From Azophilus sp965199705 (GTDB lineage Bacteria > Pseudomonadota > Gammaproteobacteria > Pseudomonadales > Azotimanducaceae): a stretch of DNA of 64,000 nucleotides. The notes under the pieces were generated by a model. That model ran no database searches and was not told the DNA's origin. It saw only the letters and a list, made by a program, of their open reading frames with translations. The position numbers and the translations under genes were made by a program. Position 1 is the first letter of the stretch. The number at the start of each line of letters is the position of its first letter. Location: assembly GCA_965199705.1 (NCBI GenBank), contig OZ241359.1, positions 744,001 through 808,000 of the forward strand. The letters are read 5' to 3'. This document shows, piece by piece, positions 32,053-42,049 of this stretch.

Positions 32053-33882
32053 ATGTGCGGCATCATCGGCGTTGTCGCCGAACGCAACGTCACGCCCATC
32101 CTGCTCGAAGGCCTGTTGCGGCTGGAGTACCGAGGCTACGATTCTGCCGGCATCGGCGTGATTCAGAATGGGCGCATCGCCCTGCACCGGCGCGCGGGCA
32201 AGGTGCGGGAGTTGATTTCTGATCTGGCCGAGGCGCCGCTGCAGGCCGCCACCGGCATCGCCCACACCCGCTGGGCGACGCACGGGGCGCCACTGGAGCG
32301 CAATGCGCATCCGCAGGTATCCGGCAGTCGTGTCTGCGTGGTGCACAACGGCATCGTCGAGAATTCGGACGCCTTGCGCGCCGAGCTGACTGAGGCCGGA
32401 TACCGCTTTTCTTCAGAAACCGATACGGAGTCGATTGCCCACCTCATCGATGGCTACCTGCGTGCGGGCGCATCCTTGCTTTCGGCAGTGCGCCAGGCGA
32501 TCAGGCGGCTGCAAGGCGCCTATGCGCTGGCGGTGATGGCGCTCGATGAACCGGGGCGGCTGATTGCGGCGCGCGCTGGCAGCCCGCTCGTGATCGGCAA
32601 GGGCATCGGTGAAAACTATCTGTCTTCCGATGCACAGGCGCTGCGGCCAGTGACGGACAGGTTCATCTTTCTGGAAGAAGGCGACCTGGTGGAAATCGAG
32701 GCCGGGGGCATCTCCGTCTGGAATCTGGACGATGAATCTGTGGTGCGCGCCGCCATTGAAGTGCAAACGGCGGCGGACGATCCGGGCAAGGGCAACTATC
32801 GCCATCACATGCAGAAGGAAATCTTCGAGCAGCCGGCTGTGCTGCGCAACACGCTGGAAGGTCGTGTGGGCAAGGATCGAGTGCTGGAGCAGGCGTTTGG
32901 CGCCAGCGCCCCGGAGATACTGGATCGCGTGCGATCGGTGACACTGGTGGCCTGTGGCAGCAGCTACTACGCTGCCTGCGTCGCCCGCTATTGGATCGAG
33001 GCGCACGCGGGCATTCCCTGCCAGGCCGAGGTCGCGAGCGAGTATCGCTATCGGGATCCAGTGGCGCAACCAGGCGCCTTGTTCGTGACCATCTCGCAGT
33101 CCGGGGAGACAGCCGATACGCTGGCGGCTCTGCGCCTGGCGCAGGCGGGTGGCTACCTGGCCACGCTGACCCTGTGCAATTCCCCCGTCAGTTCCTGTGT
33201 GCGGGAATCGGATCTGGCGCTGATGACTCAGGCCGGCATCGAGGTCGGGGTTGCGTCCACCAAGGCGTTCACGGCTGAACTTGCGGATCTGGCGTTATTG
33301 ACCCTGGTTCTGGGGCGTCGGCACGGCATGGCGCCGGCCTTCGAGGCGCAGATGGTGGCGGCGCTCAATGTCCTGCCGCGGCAGATGGAGCTTGCTCTGG
33401 ACCTTGATGCGCGCATCGCCCGCCTGGCGGAGCGATTCGCCAGACGCCAGCATGCCCTATTCCTGGGCCGTGGCATCATGTACCCGGTGGCGCTTGAGGG
33501 CGCGCTCAAGTTGAAGGAGCTCTCCTACATCCACGCCGAAGGCTATCCGGCTGGTGAGCTGAAACACGGCCCTCTGGCGTTGGTGGACGAAGACATGCCG
33601 GTCGTGGCGGTGGCGCCGAACGACGAGCTGCTCGTCAAGCTGCGATCCAACCTCCAGGAAGTGCGCGCCAGGGGCGGCGAACTCTATGTTTTTGCAGACG
33701 AAAAAGCTGCTTTTCGCGATGCCCCCGGTGTCACCGTCATACGCCTGCCAGAGGTGTATCCTGCGCTGGCGCCGATCCCCTACACGGCCCCGCTGCAACT
33801 GCTCGCCTACCACGTGGCCGTGCTCAAGGGCACGGACGTGGATCAGCCGAGAAATCTCGCCAAGTCGGTGACGGTGGAATAA
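32053..33882 (+). CDS. glmS: Glutamine-fructose-6-phosphate aminotransferase
   Basis: 609 aa, identical in length to the E. coli enzyme. MCGIIGVVAE provides the N-terminal Cys nucleophile of the glutaminase domain (about 1-240). Two SIS domains follow (SGETADTLAALR; STKAFTAEL; ELKHGPLALVD), ending LAKSVTVE. It converts fructose-6-P and glutamine to glucosamine-6-P. No glmS ribozyme or sRNA-like region lies in the 4-bp gap before it. Confidence 0.98.
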   Translation: MCGIIGVVAERNVTPILLEGLLRLEYRGYDSAGIGVIQNGRIALHRRAGKVRELISDLAEAPLQAATGIAHTRWATHGAPLERNAHPQVSGSRVCVVHNGIVENSDALRAELTEAGYRFSSETDTESIAHLIDGYLRAGASLLSAVRQAIRRLQGAYALAVMALDEPGRLIAARAGSPLVIGKGIGENYLSSDAQALRPVTDRFIFLEEGDLVEIEAGGISVWNLDDESVVRAAIEVQTAADDPGKGNYRHHMQKEIFEQPAVLRNTLEGRVGKDRVLEQAFGASAPEILDRVRSVTLVACGSSYYAACVARYWIEAHAGIPCQAEVASEYRYRDPVAQPGALFVTISQSGETADTLAALRLAQAGGYLATLTLCNSPVSSCVRESDLALMTQAGIEVGVASTKAFTAELADLALLTLVLGRRHGMAPAFEAQMVAALNVLPRQMELALDLDARIARLAERFARRQHALFLGRGIMYPVALEGALKLKELSYIHAEGYPAGELKHGPLALVDEDMPVVAVAPNDELLVKLRSNLQEVRARGGELYVFADEKAAFRDAPGVTVIRLPEVYPALAPIPYTAPLQLLAYHVAVLKGTDVDQPRNLAKSVTVE

Positions 33883-33902
33883 CCCGAATATGGCGCCAGG
33901 GC
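33883..33902 (-). repeat. REP-like palindromic repeat, copy in glmS/dksA gap
   Basis: On the minus strand it reads GCCCTGGCGCCATATTCGGG, a member of the dispersed family described in the findings. It starts 1 bp after the glmS stop. An overlapping TGGCGC-CAGG-GCGCCA hairpin (33891-33906) could terminate both convergent genes. Confidence 0.6.
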
Positions 33903-33957
33903 GCCAATAACTCGTCCGCGCCGGCCCGCCGGCTGTGGGGCTGCCGCTTCCGGCCAA

Positions 33958-34413
33958 CTAGCCGTGCAGCTGCCGTTCCTTGATTTCGGCGAGAGACTTG
34001 CAATCGACGCATTGCGTGGCAGTTGGCCTTGCCTCCAGGCGGCGCAGGCCGATCTCCGTACCGCAGGTTTCGCAGTAGCCGTAATCCTGCTGGTCAACCC
34101 GTTCCAGCGTCTGGTCGATCTTGCGGATCAGCTTGCGTTCGCGATCCCGCGTGCGCAGCTCAATGGCGAACTCTTCCTCTTGAGTCGCCCGGTCGATCTG
34201 ATCCGGGAAGTTGGTGGCTTCGTCCTGCATGTGATGCACGGTGCGGTCCACTTCTTCCATCAGATTCGTCCGCCATCTGGCCAGAATCTCGCGAAAGTGC
34301 TGGAGTTGATCCTGGCTCATGTAATCCTCGCCTCTGCGGGGCTGATAAGGCTGTGAGGCGGTCGAGGGGGAGTCCTTGGGGCCTGGATCCGAATTCAATG
34401 CTGGTGGCGCCAT
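33958..34413 (-). CDS. dksA: RNA polymerase-binding transcription factor DksA
   Basis: 151 aa, the same length as E. coli DksA. Long coiled coil (ILARWRTNLMEEVDRTVHHM, EEEFAIELRTRDRERKLI) and a Cys4 zinc finger (CETC then CVDC, 17 residues between the pairs). The tip motif DRTVHHMQDEATNFPD is conserved. It works with ppGpp in the RNA polymerase secondary channel. ATG 34413 is chosen because the residues QPYQPRRGEDYM match the E. coli N-terminal region; a start at MSQDQ would lose them. Confidence 0.97.
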   Translation of the reverse strand: MAPPALNSDPGPKDSPSTASQPYQPRRGEDYMSQDQLQHFREILARWRTNLMEEVDRTVHHMQDEATNFPDQIDRATQEEEFAIELRTRDRERKLIRKIDQTLERVDQQDYGYCETCGTEIGLRRLEARPTATQCVDCKSLAEIKERQLHG

Positions 34414-34564
34414 GATCTGGGGTCTGCTGTCAGTGGTGAGAAAAGCGCGACTGGAAGGGGAGGGCGCGCAATTTACCAAAACACCGCAGGGTTGACTACA
34501 TGCGCGAAAAGCTCGAAGGGACAGGATTCTGCCCGACCTTGACGGTTCTCGATGCGACTTCAGG

Positions 34565-35560
34565 CTAGCGAAAGCTGTGGCGTATCGCCAGATAGTCTTC
34601 GGGCCGCGCCAGTCGGGCGCCAAACCGCTGCACCAGCGTTGCGGCTGCGTGGTTGCCGAAGCGGGCGGCAGTGCGCTCGTCCATGCCGACTGCCAGCCCG
34701 TGCAGGCAGGCGCCGGCATAGATGTCTCCGGCCCCTGTGCTGTCGAGCGCCGTGACCGGGACCGCCGGCGTGCGCCAGTACCGCTTGCCGCTGAAGGCCA
34801 GGCTGCCTGCTGCGCCGAGTGTGATGAAGCCGCGACGGGCGATGTCCCGCAACTCCGCCACCGCCAGATCCAGCCGGTCGGCGCCTGCCCAGCCGAGCGC
34901 TTCTGCCTCATTGCAGAACAACAGGCCGACGCCGTTGCCGAGCAGGCGTTCCAGCGCCGTTCGACGATGCGCCACCAGAGCTGGATCGGATAGTGAGACG
35001 GCGGCTTCGAGTTGCCGGGCGTCGGCCCGCTGGCGAACCTCGACCAGTGATTCGAGCGCCTGTGGCGAATTGACGAGATAGCCTTCGATATAGAGTGTTC
35101 GGGCGCTCGCCAGGGCGTCCGGGTGAATGTCGCTCGGCCTGATGTCGTTGGCCACGCCGAGACAGGTCAGCATGGAGCGCTCCGCGTCCGGGGTAACAAG
35201 AATCAGGCATTGGCCGGTTTGGCCTTCGCTCGCCGGCTGAACTTCGGAGGCGATGCCGGCGCGGGTCAGGTCTGCCAGGAATTGCCGGCCCGGCGAATCC
35301 GAGGCCACCCGGCCGGCAAAGAAGGCGCGTCCACCAAAGCCCTGAACGGCGGCCACGGTGTTGGCGGCGGAGCCGCCGCTCAGTGGCGCGGGCGTCTGCC
35401 CTTCAAGGCTTTTCGCAAGCGTTCGCAGGGTCTTTGCGTCCACCAGGGCGTCATGTCCCTTGGCGATGCGATGCTGGCGCAGAAAGGCATCGTCCACTTC
35501 ATATTCGAGGTCCACCAGGGCGCTGCCGACGCCCAGCACATCGAAGGCTAGATTGGCCAT
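34565..35560 (-). CDS. PfkB-family sugar/nucleoside kinase (adenosine kinase-like)
   Basis: 331 aa ribokinase-fold kinase. LSGGSAANTVAAVQGFGG is the first PfkB signature. The ATP-site and catalytic-base motif is VTALDSTGAGDIYAGACLHGL. The overall pattern (start VLGVGSALVDLEYEVDD, SMLTCLGVAND) resembles bacterial adenosine-kinase-like proteins. Substrate unproven. It lies between hemL (34 bp upstream) and dksA on the same strand. Confidence 0.88.
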   Translation of the reverse strand: MANLAFDVLGVGSALVDLEYEVDDAFLRQHRIAKGHDALVDAKTLRTLAKSLEGQTPAPLSGGSAANTVAAVQGFGGRAFFAGRVASDSPGRQFLADLTRAGIASEVQPASEGQTGQCLILVTPDAERSMLTCLGVANDIRPSDIHPDALASARTLYIEGYLVNSPQALESLVEVRQRADARQLEAAVSLSDPALVAHRRTALERLLGNGVGLLFCNEAEALGWAGADRLDLAVAELRDIARRGFITLGAAGSLAFSGKRYWRTPAVPVTALDSTGAGDIYAGACLHGLAVGMDERTAARFGNHAAATLVQRFGARLARPEDYLAIRHSFR

Positions 35561-35594
35561 GCGCTGCTTTTCGTTTCAGTCTGGAAACTGTGCG

Positions 35595-36878
35595 CTACAG
35601 TGCGCGAAAGGCCTTGTCGGCGGCCGACAAGGTGGCGTCGAGTACGTCCTGCGTGTGCTGGGCGCCGATGAAGCCAGCCTCGAAGGCGCTGGGCGCAAGA
35701 TAAACGCCTTGATCAAGCATGGCGTGGAAGAAACGGGAGAAGGCTTCGGCGTTGCTGTTGGAGACCTGAGTGAATGAAGTGACGGACCCGGGCGCATCAA
35801 AGAACAGGCTGAACATGCCGCAGACGCTGTTGATCGTGACCTGATGGCCATGCCGTGCGGCAATCTTTGCCAGTTCGCCCGTCAAGCAGCGCGTGCGCTC
35901 CGCGAGGGTTTCATAGAAGGCGTCGTCGAGTCGTTTCAGCGTTGCCAGGCCGGCGCCTGCGGCCAGCGGATTGCCGGACAGGGTGCCCGCCTGATAGACG
36001 TCACCTTCCGGGGCCAGCCGGCGCATCAGATCCAGACGCCCGCCGACAGCGCCCACCGGCAGCCCGCCACCGATCACCTTGCCCAGCGTGGTCAGATCCG
36101 GAGTCACGCCGCAGAGCGCCTGGGCGCCACCGCGCGCAACCCGAAAGCCGGTCATCACCTCATCGAAGATCAGCAAGACGCCATCGGCCCGGGTGGCCTC
36201 GCGCAGTGCTTCCAGGAAACCGGGTTGCGGCGGAATGCAGCCCATATTGCCGGCGACCGGCTCGACGATGACCGCAGCCGCTTGTTGTGGATAGCGTTGC
36301 AACGCCTGTCTCAAAGCGTCGGCATCGTTGAAGGGAAGCGTCAGCGTCTGTGAGGCTACCGCTTCTGGCACGCCGGGCGACCCCGGAATGCCGAGCGTCA
36401 ATACCCCGGAGCCGGCGCTCACCAGCAGGCTGTCGGCGTGGCCGTGATAGCAGCCCTCGAACTTGATGATGAGATCGCGGCCCGTGCAGCCTCGGGCAAG
36501 GCGGATGGCGGTCATTGTGGCTTCCGTGCCAGAGTTCACCAGGCGCACCTGTTCGATGCCTGGCACAGCCGCGACTATGGCTTCCGCCAACTCGACCTCG
36601 CCAGCCGATGGCGCGCCGAATCCGAGACCTTGCGGCAATTGCGCTTGAATGGCAGCGACCGCGCCCGCGTCCGCATGCCCAAGAATCAAGGGCCCCCAGG
36701 CCGAGACATAGTCGATGTAGCGATTGCCGTCCACATCCTCCAGCCAGGCGCCATTGCCGCCTTGAAAGAAAACGGGGTTTCCGCCCACGCCCTTGAAGGC
36801 GCGCACTGGCGAGTTGACGCCACCGGGGATCACGCGCCGGGCGCGCTGCATCAGGTGGTCAGATCTGGCTCGGTTCAC
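35595..36878 (-). CDS. hemL: Glutamate-1-semialdehyde 2,1-aminomutase
   Basis: 427 aa. The PLP lysine is in TLGKVIGGGLPVGA. Typical blocks include GGVNSPVRAFKGVGG, SGTEATMTAIRLARG, KFEGCYHGHAD and YQAGTLSGNPLA. It forms 5-aminolevulinate in the C5 heme pathway. The start overlaps the stop of hemJ by 4 bp (ATGA), putting two heme-pathway genes in one translationally coupled unit. Confidence 0.98.
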   Translation of the reverse strand: MNRARSDHLMQRARRVIPGGVNSPVRAFKGVGGNPVFFQGGNGAWLEDVDGNRYIDYVSAWGPLILGHADAGAVAAIQAQLPQGLGFGAPSAGEVELAEAIVAAVPGIEQVRLVNSGTEATMTAIRLARGCTGRDLIIKFEGCYHGHADSLLVSAGSGVLTLGIPGSPGVPEAVASQTLTLPFNDADALRQALQRYPQQAAAVIVEPVAGNMGCIPPQPGFLEALREATRADGVLLIFDEVMTGFRVARGGAQALCGVTPDLTTLGKVIGGGLPVGAVGGRLDLMRRLAPEGDVYQAGTLSGNPLAAGAGLATLKRLDDAFYETLAERTRCLTGELAKIAARHGHQVTINSVCGMFSLFFDAPGSVTSFTQVSNSNAEAFSRFFHAMLDQGVYLAPSAFEAGFIGAQHTQDVLDATLSAADKAFRAL

Positions 36879-37315
36879 TGGCCGGGCTTCAGTACAGCGA
36901 GCAGGATGATGGCGATCAGGGCCAGCGTCGGGATTTCGTTGAAGATGCGCAGAAATCGCTCACTGTGCGGACACTGGCCAGCCGCCAGGCCGCGCATGAT
37001 GCGCAGACAGTAGTGCTGATAGCCAACCAGGAGAAACACCAGAAACAGCTTCAGCCAGAGCCAGACCGCCGTTCCATAGGCAGCCCACATCAGCGCCAGA
37101 TTGAGAATGCCGAAGACCAGGGTGGCGATCATGGCCGGATTCATGATGATCCGGTAGAGACGTTGCTGCATCCGGCTGAAGCGGGCTTGGCCTGCCTCGT
37201 CCGTAACCTCCAGATGATAGATGAACAGCCGCGGCAGATAGAACAGACCTGCAAACCAGCAGACCATCGCGATCAGGTGCAGCGCCGTCATCCAGGGCGC
37301 CAGGGTCAGTGTCAT
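36875..37315 (-). CDS. hemJ: Protoporphyrinogen oxidase HemJ
   Basis: 146 aa, four membrane helices: WMTALHLIAMVCWFAGLFYLPRLFIYH with the conserved His, IIMNPAMIATLVFGILNLAL, AVWLWLKLFLVFLLVGYQHYCL, and IFNEIPTLALIAIILLAVLKP. It oxidises protoporphyrinogen IX in bacteria lacking HemG/HemY. ATG 37315 gives the family start MTLTLAPWMTALH; the open frame to 37510 is not supported. It is coupled to hemL and divergent from erpA across about 100 bp. Confidence 0.92.
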   Translation of the reverse strand: MTLTLAPWMTALHLIAMVCWFAGLFYLPRLFIYHLEVTDEAGQARFSRMQQRLYRIIMNPAMIATLVFGILNLALMWAAYGTAVWLWLKLFLVFLLVGYQHYCLRIMRGLAAGQCPHSERFLRIFNEIPTLALIAIILLAVLKPGQ

Positions 37316-37412
37316 GCGTGTGTCTCGCTTGTGGCTGTTTGCGAATCGCCGGGGTCGGCGCTTCAGGCCAATGCTACTATTATAGGCGACGCATTCAGCG
37401 GAGCCGGCCGTC

Positions 37413-37742
37413 ATAGACGCCAGAATTGCATTTTCGGAGCGCGCCGCCGACAAGGTGCGCGAGTTGATGGATGAGGAATCTGCGGACCTCAAGCTGCGGG
37501 TGTTCATCACCGGCGGTGGATGCAGTGGTTTTTCCTACGGCTTCACGTTCGATGAGGCGGTGGCCGACGACGACGCTGTGGTTGAACGGCGGGGCGTTAC
37601 CTTGTTGGTGGACAGCCTCAGCTTTCCCTACCTGCAAGGCGCAGAGGTTGACTATTGCGAAGATCTGCAGGGTGCGCGCTTTACCGTGACCAATCCCAAT
37701 GCCGCTTCCACCTGCGGTTGCGGTAATTCTTTCGCTATCTGA
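37413..37742 (+). CDS. erpA: Iron-sulfur cluster insertion protein ErpA, unusual start
   Basis: The protein has the A-type carrier cysteines: GGGCSGFSYGF and TCGCGNSFAI at the C-terminus, with LLVDSLSFPYLQGAEVDY between. It delivers Fe-S clusters to target enzymes. The conserved N-terminal part IAFSERAADKVRELMDEE is encoded in frame, but no ATG/GTG/TTG precedes it. The frame is open only back to TAG 37383-37385. ATA at 37413 has GGAG 9 nt upstream and gives 109 aa. ATT 37425 is another rare option. GTG 37455 would remove conserved residues. I list the ATA start as best supported. Confidence 0.85.
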   Translation: MDARIAFSERAADKVRELMDEESADLKLRVFITGGGCSGFSYGFTFDEAVADDDAVVERRGVTLLVDSLSFPYLQGAEVDYCEDLQGARFTVTNPNAASTCGCGNSFAI

Positions 37743-37754
37743 CCGATCCCCCGC

Positions 37755-37770
37755 GGCGCCAGCCGGCGCC
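37755..37770. terminator. Hairpin between convergent erpA and anmK
   Basis: GGCGCC-AGCC-GGCGCC, 12 bp after the erpA stop and 16 bp before the anmK stop. There is no T run, so only a possible bidirectional terminator. Confidence 0.35.
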
Positions 37771-37785
37771 CGCCAGGAACGCATT

Positions 37786-38934
37786 TCAACCTGGATAGAC
37801 TGCGCCCAGCACGCGTGCGCCGCGCGCGCCGGTCACGCCCGGCGAATTTGCCGCCCGGTGTTCGAGGCGACAATGCGCCAGCCAGGCGAAGGCTGCTGCC
37901 TCGATGGCGTCGCCGTCCCAGCCATGCGCTTCGGCAGTTTCTACACTGGCGCTGCACAGTGCTTGCAAGCGTTGCAGCAACACCGGATTCAGGCGCCCGC
38001 CGCCACAGACGATGATGCGCTCGCATGGCGCCGCAGATTGGTGGATTGCATCCCGAATCGATACCGCCGTGTACTCCAGAAGCGTGCGTTGTACGTCCTC
38101 GGCGCGGTACGGTGGCGCCGGCAGCCGCTGCTTCAACCAGGGCAGGTTGTAGCGTTCCTTGCCGGTGCTCTTGGGCGGCATCCGGCTCAGGTAGGGGTCG
38201 TTCAGAAGCGCTTGCAGGAGATCATCGTTTACCTGACCTCTGGACGCCCAGGCGCCGCCGTCATCGAAGGCTGCGCCCAGATGTGTCTGCGACCAGGCAT
38301 CCATCAGCGCATTGCCCGGGCCAGTGTCGAAACCGAGAAGGCGGGAACTGGCGTCGGCGTCATCGGCTTGCCTTGAAGGCCCTGGCAATAGCGTGATGTT
38401 GCTGATGCCGCCGATGTTCAACGCTACCCTGTACTCTCCCGCCAGGCCGAATATGGCTTCGTGAAAGGCAGTCGCCAGAGGCGCGCCTTCGCCGCCTGCC
38501 GCCAGATCGCGGCGGCGGAAATCGGCAACTGTGGTCAGGCCGGTTTGTTCGGCAATCCGGTTCGGATCGCCGATTTGCAGTGTGAAGGGCGTATCCGACT
38601 CGGCTCTGCCAGGCCGATGCCGCACCGTCTGCCCGTGGCTGCCGATGGCCCGGATGTCGCGCCTGGAAAGCTGGTTGTCTTCGATCAGCCTGTTGATGCA
38701 CTGGCCGATAAAGTCACCCAGGGCTGCGTCGGCAGCGCCAGCGGCATCCAGATTGTCGCCTTCGCCCTGGCCGAGATCGATCAGTTGCTGCCGTAGCGGG
38801 GCCGGGAAGGGATGGGTTTTGCGGGCCACCAGGGAAACCGCTTCACCGCGAACCCGGATGACCGCAGTGTCCAGCCCATCGACGCTGGTGCCGCTGATGG
38901 CGCCGGCGTAAAGGAAATCAGCGCCCGAGGGCAA
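37786..38934 (-). CDS. anmK: Anhydro-N-acetylmuramic acid kinase
   Basis: 382 aa. Phosphate-binding SGTSVDGLD at the start, ALNIGGISNITLL, GFDTGPGNALMD and IIVCGGGRLNPVL. It phosphorylates and opens anhydroMurNAc in peptidoglycan recycling. The start overlaps the M23 peptidase gene by 17 bp, so cell-wall cleavage and recycling genes are coupled, as in Pseudomonas. Confidence 0.97.
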   Translation of the reverse strand: MPSGADFLYAGAISGTSVDGLDTAVIRVRGEAVSLVARKTHPFPAPLRQQLIDLGQGEGDNLDAAGAADAALGDFIGQCINRLIEDNQLSRRDIRAIGSHGQTVRHRPGRAESDTPFTLQIGDPNRIAEQTGLTTVADFRRRDLAAGGEGAPLATAFHEAIFGLAGEYRVALNIGGISNITLLPGPSRQADDADASSRLLGFDTGPGNALMDAWSQTHLGAAFDDGGAWASRGQVNDDLLQALLNDPYLSRMPPKSTGKERYNLPWLKQRLPAPPYRAEDVQRTLLEYTAVSIRDAIHQSAAPCERIIVCGGGRLNPVLLQRLQALCSASVETAEAHGWDGDAIEAAAFAWLAHCRLEHRAANSPGVTGARGARVLGAVYPG

Positions 38935-40324
38935 GTTGATCTGATTGTCCGTCTTGCTGGTACCGGGTCAGCCGAGCCAGAAGTGGCCCGGTAACAGCCT
39001 GGAATCGCGGTAGTTCGTCAGCGGGCACGGGCTTCGCCCTTGGCAAGGCGACAGTGCGCGGGTTCTTGTGCACCCCATCCACCAGAAACTCATAGTGCAG
39101 GTGCGGGCCGGTTGCCCATCCGGTCTTGCCCACATAGCCGATGACCTGACCTTGCTGTACGCGAACGCCTTTCTTGATGCCCTTGGCGAATCGGGACAGG
39201 TGCAGATACTTGGTGGTGAACGAGTCGGTATGCCGCAATACGATGTAGTTGCCATTGGGGGCGGTGCTGGAGGCTGTTGTGATCTGGCCGTCGCCGGCTG
39301 CGAGAATCTCCGTGCCGGTGGGTGCGGCATAGTCCACGCCTCGATGCGGCATCTTGCTCTTCCAGAGGGGATGGCGGCGATCCAGGTTGAAGTTGGAGCT
39401 GACGCGGGTAAAGGAAACCGGCGCACGCAGGAACGACTTGCGCATGGCGTTGCCGTCTGGATCGAAGTAGGCGCCCTCGCCGGTGTCGTTTTCATAGCGG
39501 ACGGCCCGGTAGCGCTCGCCCTGGTTCACGAATTCAGCGGCCAGGATGTTGCCGTGTTCCACCATCTGCCCGTCGAGGTGCATCTCTTCGTATATCACGT
39601 GGAAGGTGTCGCCCTTGCGTATGTCGAGCACAAAGTCGATATCCCATTGAAAGATCTTCGCAAGACGCATCGTCATGGCGTCACTGAGGTCTGCCCGCTG
39701 GCTGGCCACGAACAGGCTGTGGTAGATTTCACCGGATTTGTAGGTCTCCACCCGGTTCGGCTGCGGATGATCCTCTGCACTCTCGAAGGCGTCGCCGATG
39801 CGGGTAAAGACCACCCGGTCCAGCGGGCCGGAGGAGAATGTCAGATGCGTGACCTCGTTTTGCGGCCCTACCTCGAAACGCAGCTTGTACCCCGGAAAGA
39901 CGTTGTTCAGCTTGTTTCCGTGCGGGGCGCTGTCAACCAGACGCTGCAAGTCCGCGGGATCCAGCCTGAGGCGCGAAAAGATGGTGGCCATACTGTCGCC
40001 CGGTCGGATATCGACCTCGCGCAAGTCCATGTCGGAGACGGCTGCCCGGGGGTCGGCGAGGGATGAATCACCTGTGGCCAGAAGAGATTCCGGAGGCGCC
40101 GATTCGGGCAGCAGCGATGGCGTTGATTCAGGGGCATCGGGGACGATGGCCTGGGCGCTGTCCCCGCCCGACGGCGGAAAGGGAAGGAAGGCCAGCAACG
40201 CCGTCAGCGCCAGAGTGCTGACGAGCGCAATCAGGTGACCTTTGGGTAGGGCCCAGTTGCTCAAGGTGCCTTGTTGCTCCCCAGTCTTGATGTCAAACAG
40301 CCGAAAGAGGCGCTCAAGGCGCAC
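38918..40324 (-). CDS. M23-family peptidoglycan endopeptidase (MepM-like)
   Basis: About 468 aa. An N-terminal anchor (LIALVSTLALTALLAFLPF), a LysM/OapA-like region with RPGDSMATIFSRLRLDPADLQRLV, a middle domain (IFQWDIDFVLDIRKGDTFHVIYEE) and a LytM peptidase with zinc ligands in HRGVDYAAP and GPHLHYEF. It cuts D-Ala-mDAP cross-links in the periplasm to allow wall growth. GTG 40324 (VRLERLFRLFDI) is used; ATG 40447 is also open but would run into the upstream regulatory region of coaD. Coupled to anmK. Confidence 0.9.
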   Translation of the reverse strand: MRLERLFRLFDIKTGEQQGTLSNWALPKGHLIALVSTLALTALLAFLPFPPSGGDSAQAIVPDAPESTPSLLPESAPPESLLATGDSSLADPRAAVSDMDLREVDIRPGDSMATIFSRLRLDPADLQRLVDSAPHGNKLNNVFPGYKLRFEVGPQNEVTHLTFSSGPLDRVVFTRIGDAFESAEDHPQPNRVETYKSGEIYHSLFVASQRADLSDAMTMRLAKIFQWDIDFVLDIRKGDTFHVIYEEMHLDGQMVEHGNILAAEFVNQGERYRAVRYENDTGEGAYFDPDGNAMRKSFLRAPVSFTRVSSNFNLDRRHPLWKSKMPHRGVDYAAPTGTEILAAGDGQITTASSTAPNGNYIVLRHTDSFTTKYLHLSRFAKGIKKGVRVQQGQVIGYVGKTGWATGPHLHYEFLVDGVHKNPRTVALPRAKPVPADELPRFQAVTGPLLARLTRYQQDGQSDQLALGR

Positions 40325-40473
40325 CTTAATACCGTGAAACGCCGTGATTGTCCAGAATTTCTGCGAGTTTGACGAGGCATACCGGTTCGCTGGACAAGTT
40401 CGAGGGCGAAAATTGCGGCGCCCGTCAGGCAGGGCTACCATCCGCATTCGTCCTGCAAGAACCGGCCCGCGGC

Positions 40474-40965
40474 ATGGCAGTTGTCATCTATCCTGGATCC
40501 TTCAATCCCATCACCAACGGTCACACTGATCTGGTGAAACGGGCGTTGAGCCTGTTCGAGCATGTGATCCTGGCCATCGGCACTTCGTCGTCGAAGCCGA
40601 GCGAACACCTGAGCGAGCGGATTGCGCTGTGTGAAACGGTGCTCGCGCAGTTTGGCGGTCGGGTCACGGTGGAGGGCTTCAATTCGCTGCTGGTGGACTA
40701 TGTGCGCTCGCGCAACACCACCTTCATCCTGCGCGGGCTGCGCACGGTGACGGACTTCGACTACGAGTTTCAGATGGCCGAGATGAACCGCTCCCTGGAC
40801 CCGGAAATCGACTATGTCTTTCTGCCGACGTCCCGCGATTGTTCCTTCATTTCATCCACCCTGGTGCGGGAGATCGCCTCTCTTGGCGGCGATGTTTCCA
40901 ATTTCGTGCATCCGGCGGTGGTCGAAGCACTGTCGCGGGCGCGGAATCCGGGCAAAGAGGGTTGA
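40474..40965 (+). CDS. coaD: Phosphopantetheine adenylyltransferase
   Basis: 163 aa. YPGSFNPITNGH carries the TxGH-type nucleotide motif; NTTFILRGLRTVTDFDYEFQMA and FISSTLVREIA are the conserved substrate regions. It makes dephospho-CoA from phosphopantetheine and ATP. ATG 40474 matches the family start. Monocistronic, divergent from the M23 peptidase. Confidence 0.97.
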   Translation: MAVVIYPGSFNPITNGHTDLVKRALSLFEHVILAIGTSSSKPSEHLSERIALCETVLAQFGGRVTVEGFNSLLVDYVRSRNTTFILRGLRTVTDFDYEFQMAEMNRSLDPEIDYVFLPTSRDCSFISSTLVREIASLGGDVSNFVHPAVVEALSRARNPGKEG

Positions 40966-41157
40966 ATTCGCAGCCATCGCCCCCATAAAGGCAAGTGGTC
41001 GCCAGAGCGGGTGTCGGGCGGCGTCAGGGCGATCCGTGATAAGATGAACGTCCTGATCCGAACGGGGTCATGCGTGACGGCCACGACGAACAAGCGCGGG
41101 AGCGCAGGTCAAGAGAATATCGATCCGAAGAATGCCGAGCCGAAGATAGCCGAAACC

Positions 41158-42029
<872 letters not shown>

Positions 42030-42030
<1 letters not shown>

Positions 42031-42049
42031 CCCGGATATTGCACCGGGC
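42030..42049 (-). repeat. REP-like palindromic repeat between rpoH and trmB
   Basis: A perfect 6-bp stem GCCCGG/CCGGGC with loop ATATTGCA, starting at the last base of the rpoH stop codon. The likely trmB start TTG (42039-42041) is in the loop. On the minus strand it matches the family ending CAATATCCGGGC. Confidence 0.7.

Noticed and set aside
33958..34911. 317-aa minus-strand frame including dksA
   Set aside because: Everything beyond 34413 is antisense shadow of the kinase gene; DksA is 151 aa.
41011..41157. Longer RpoH start
   Set aside because: The added residues have no sigma-factor homology and make the protein longer than the family.
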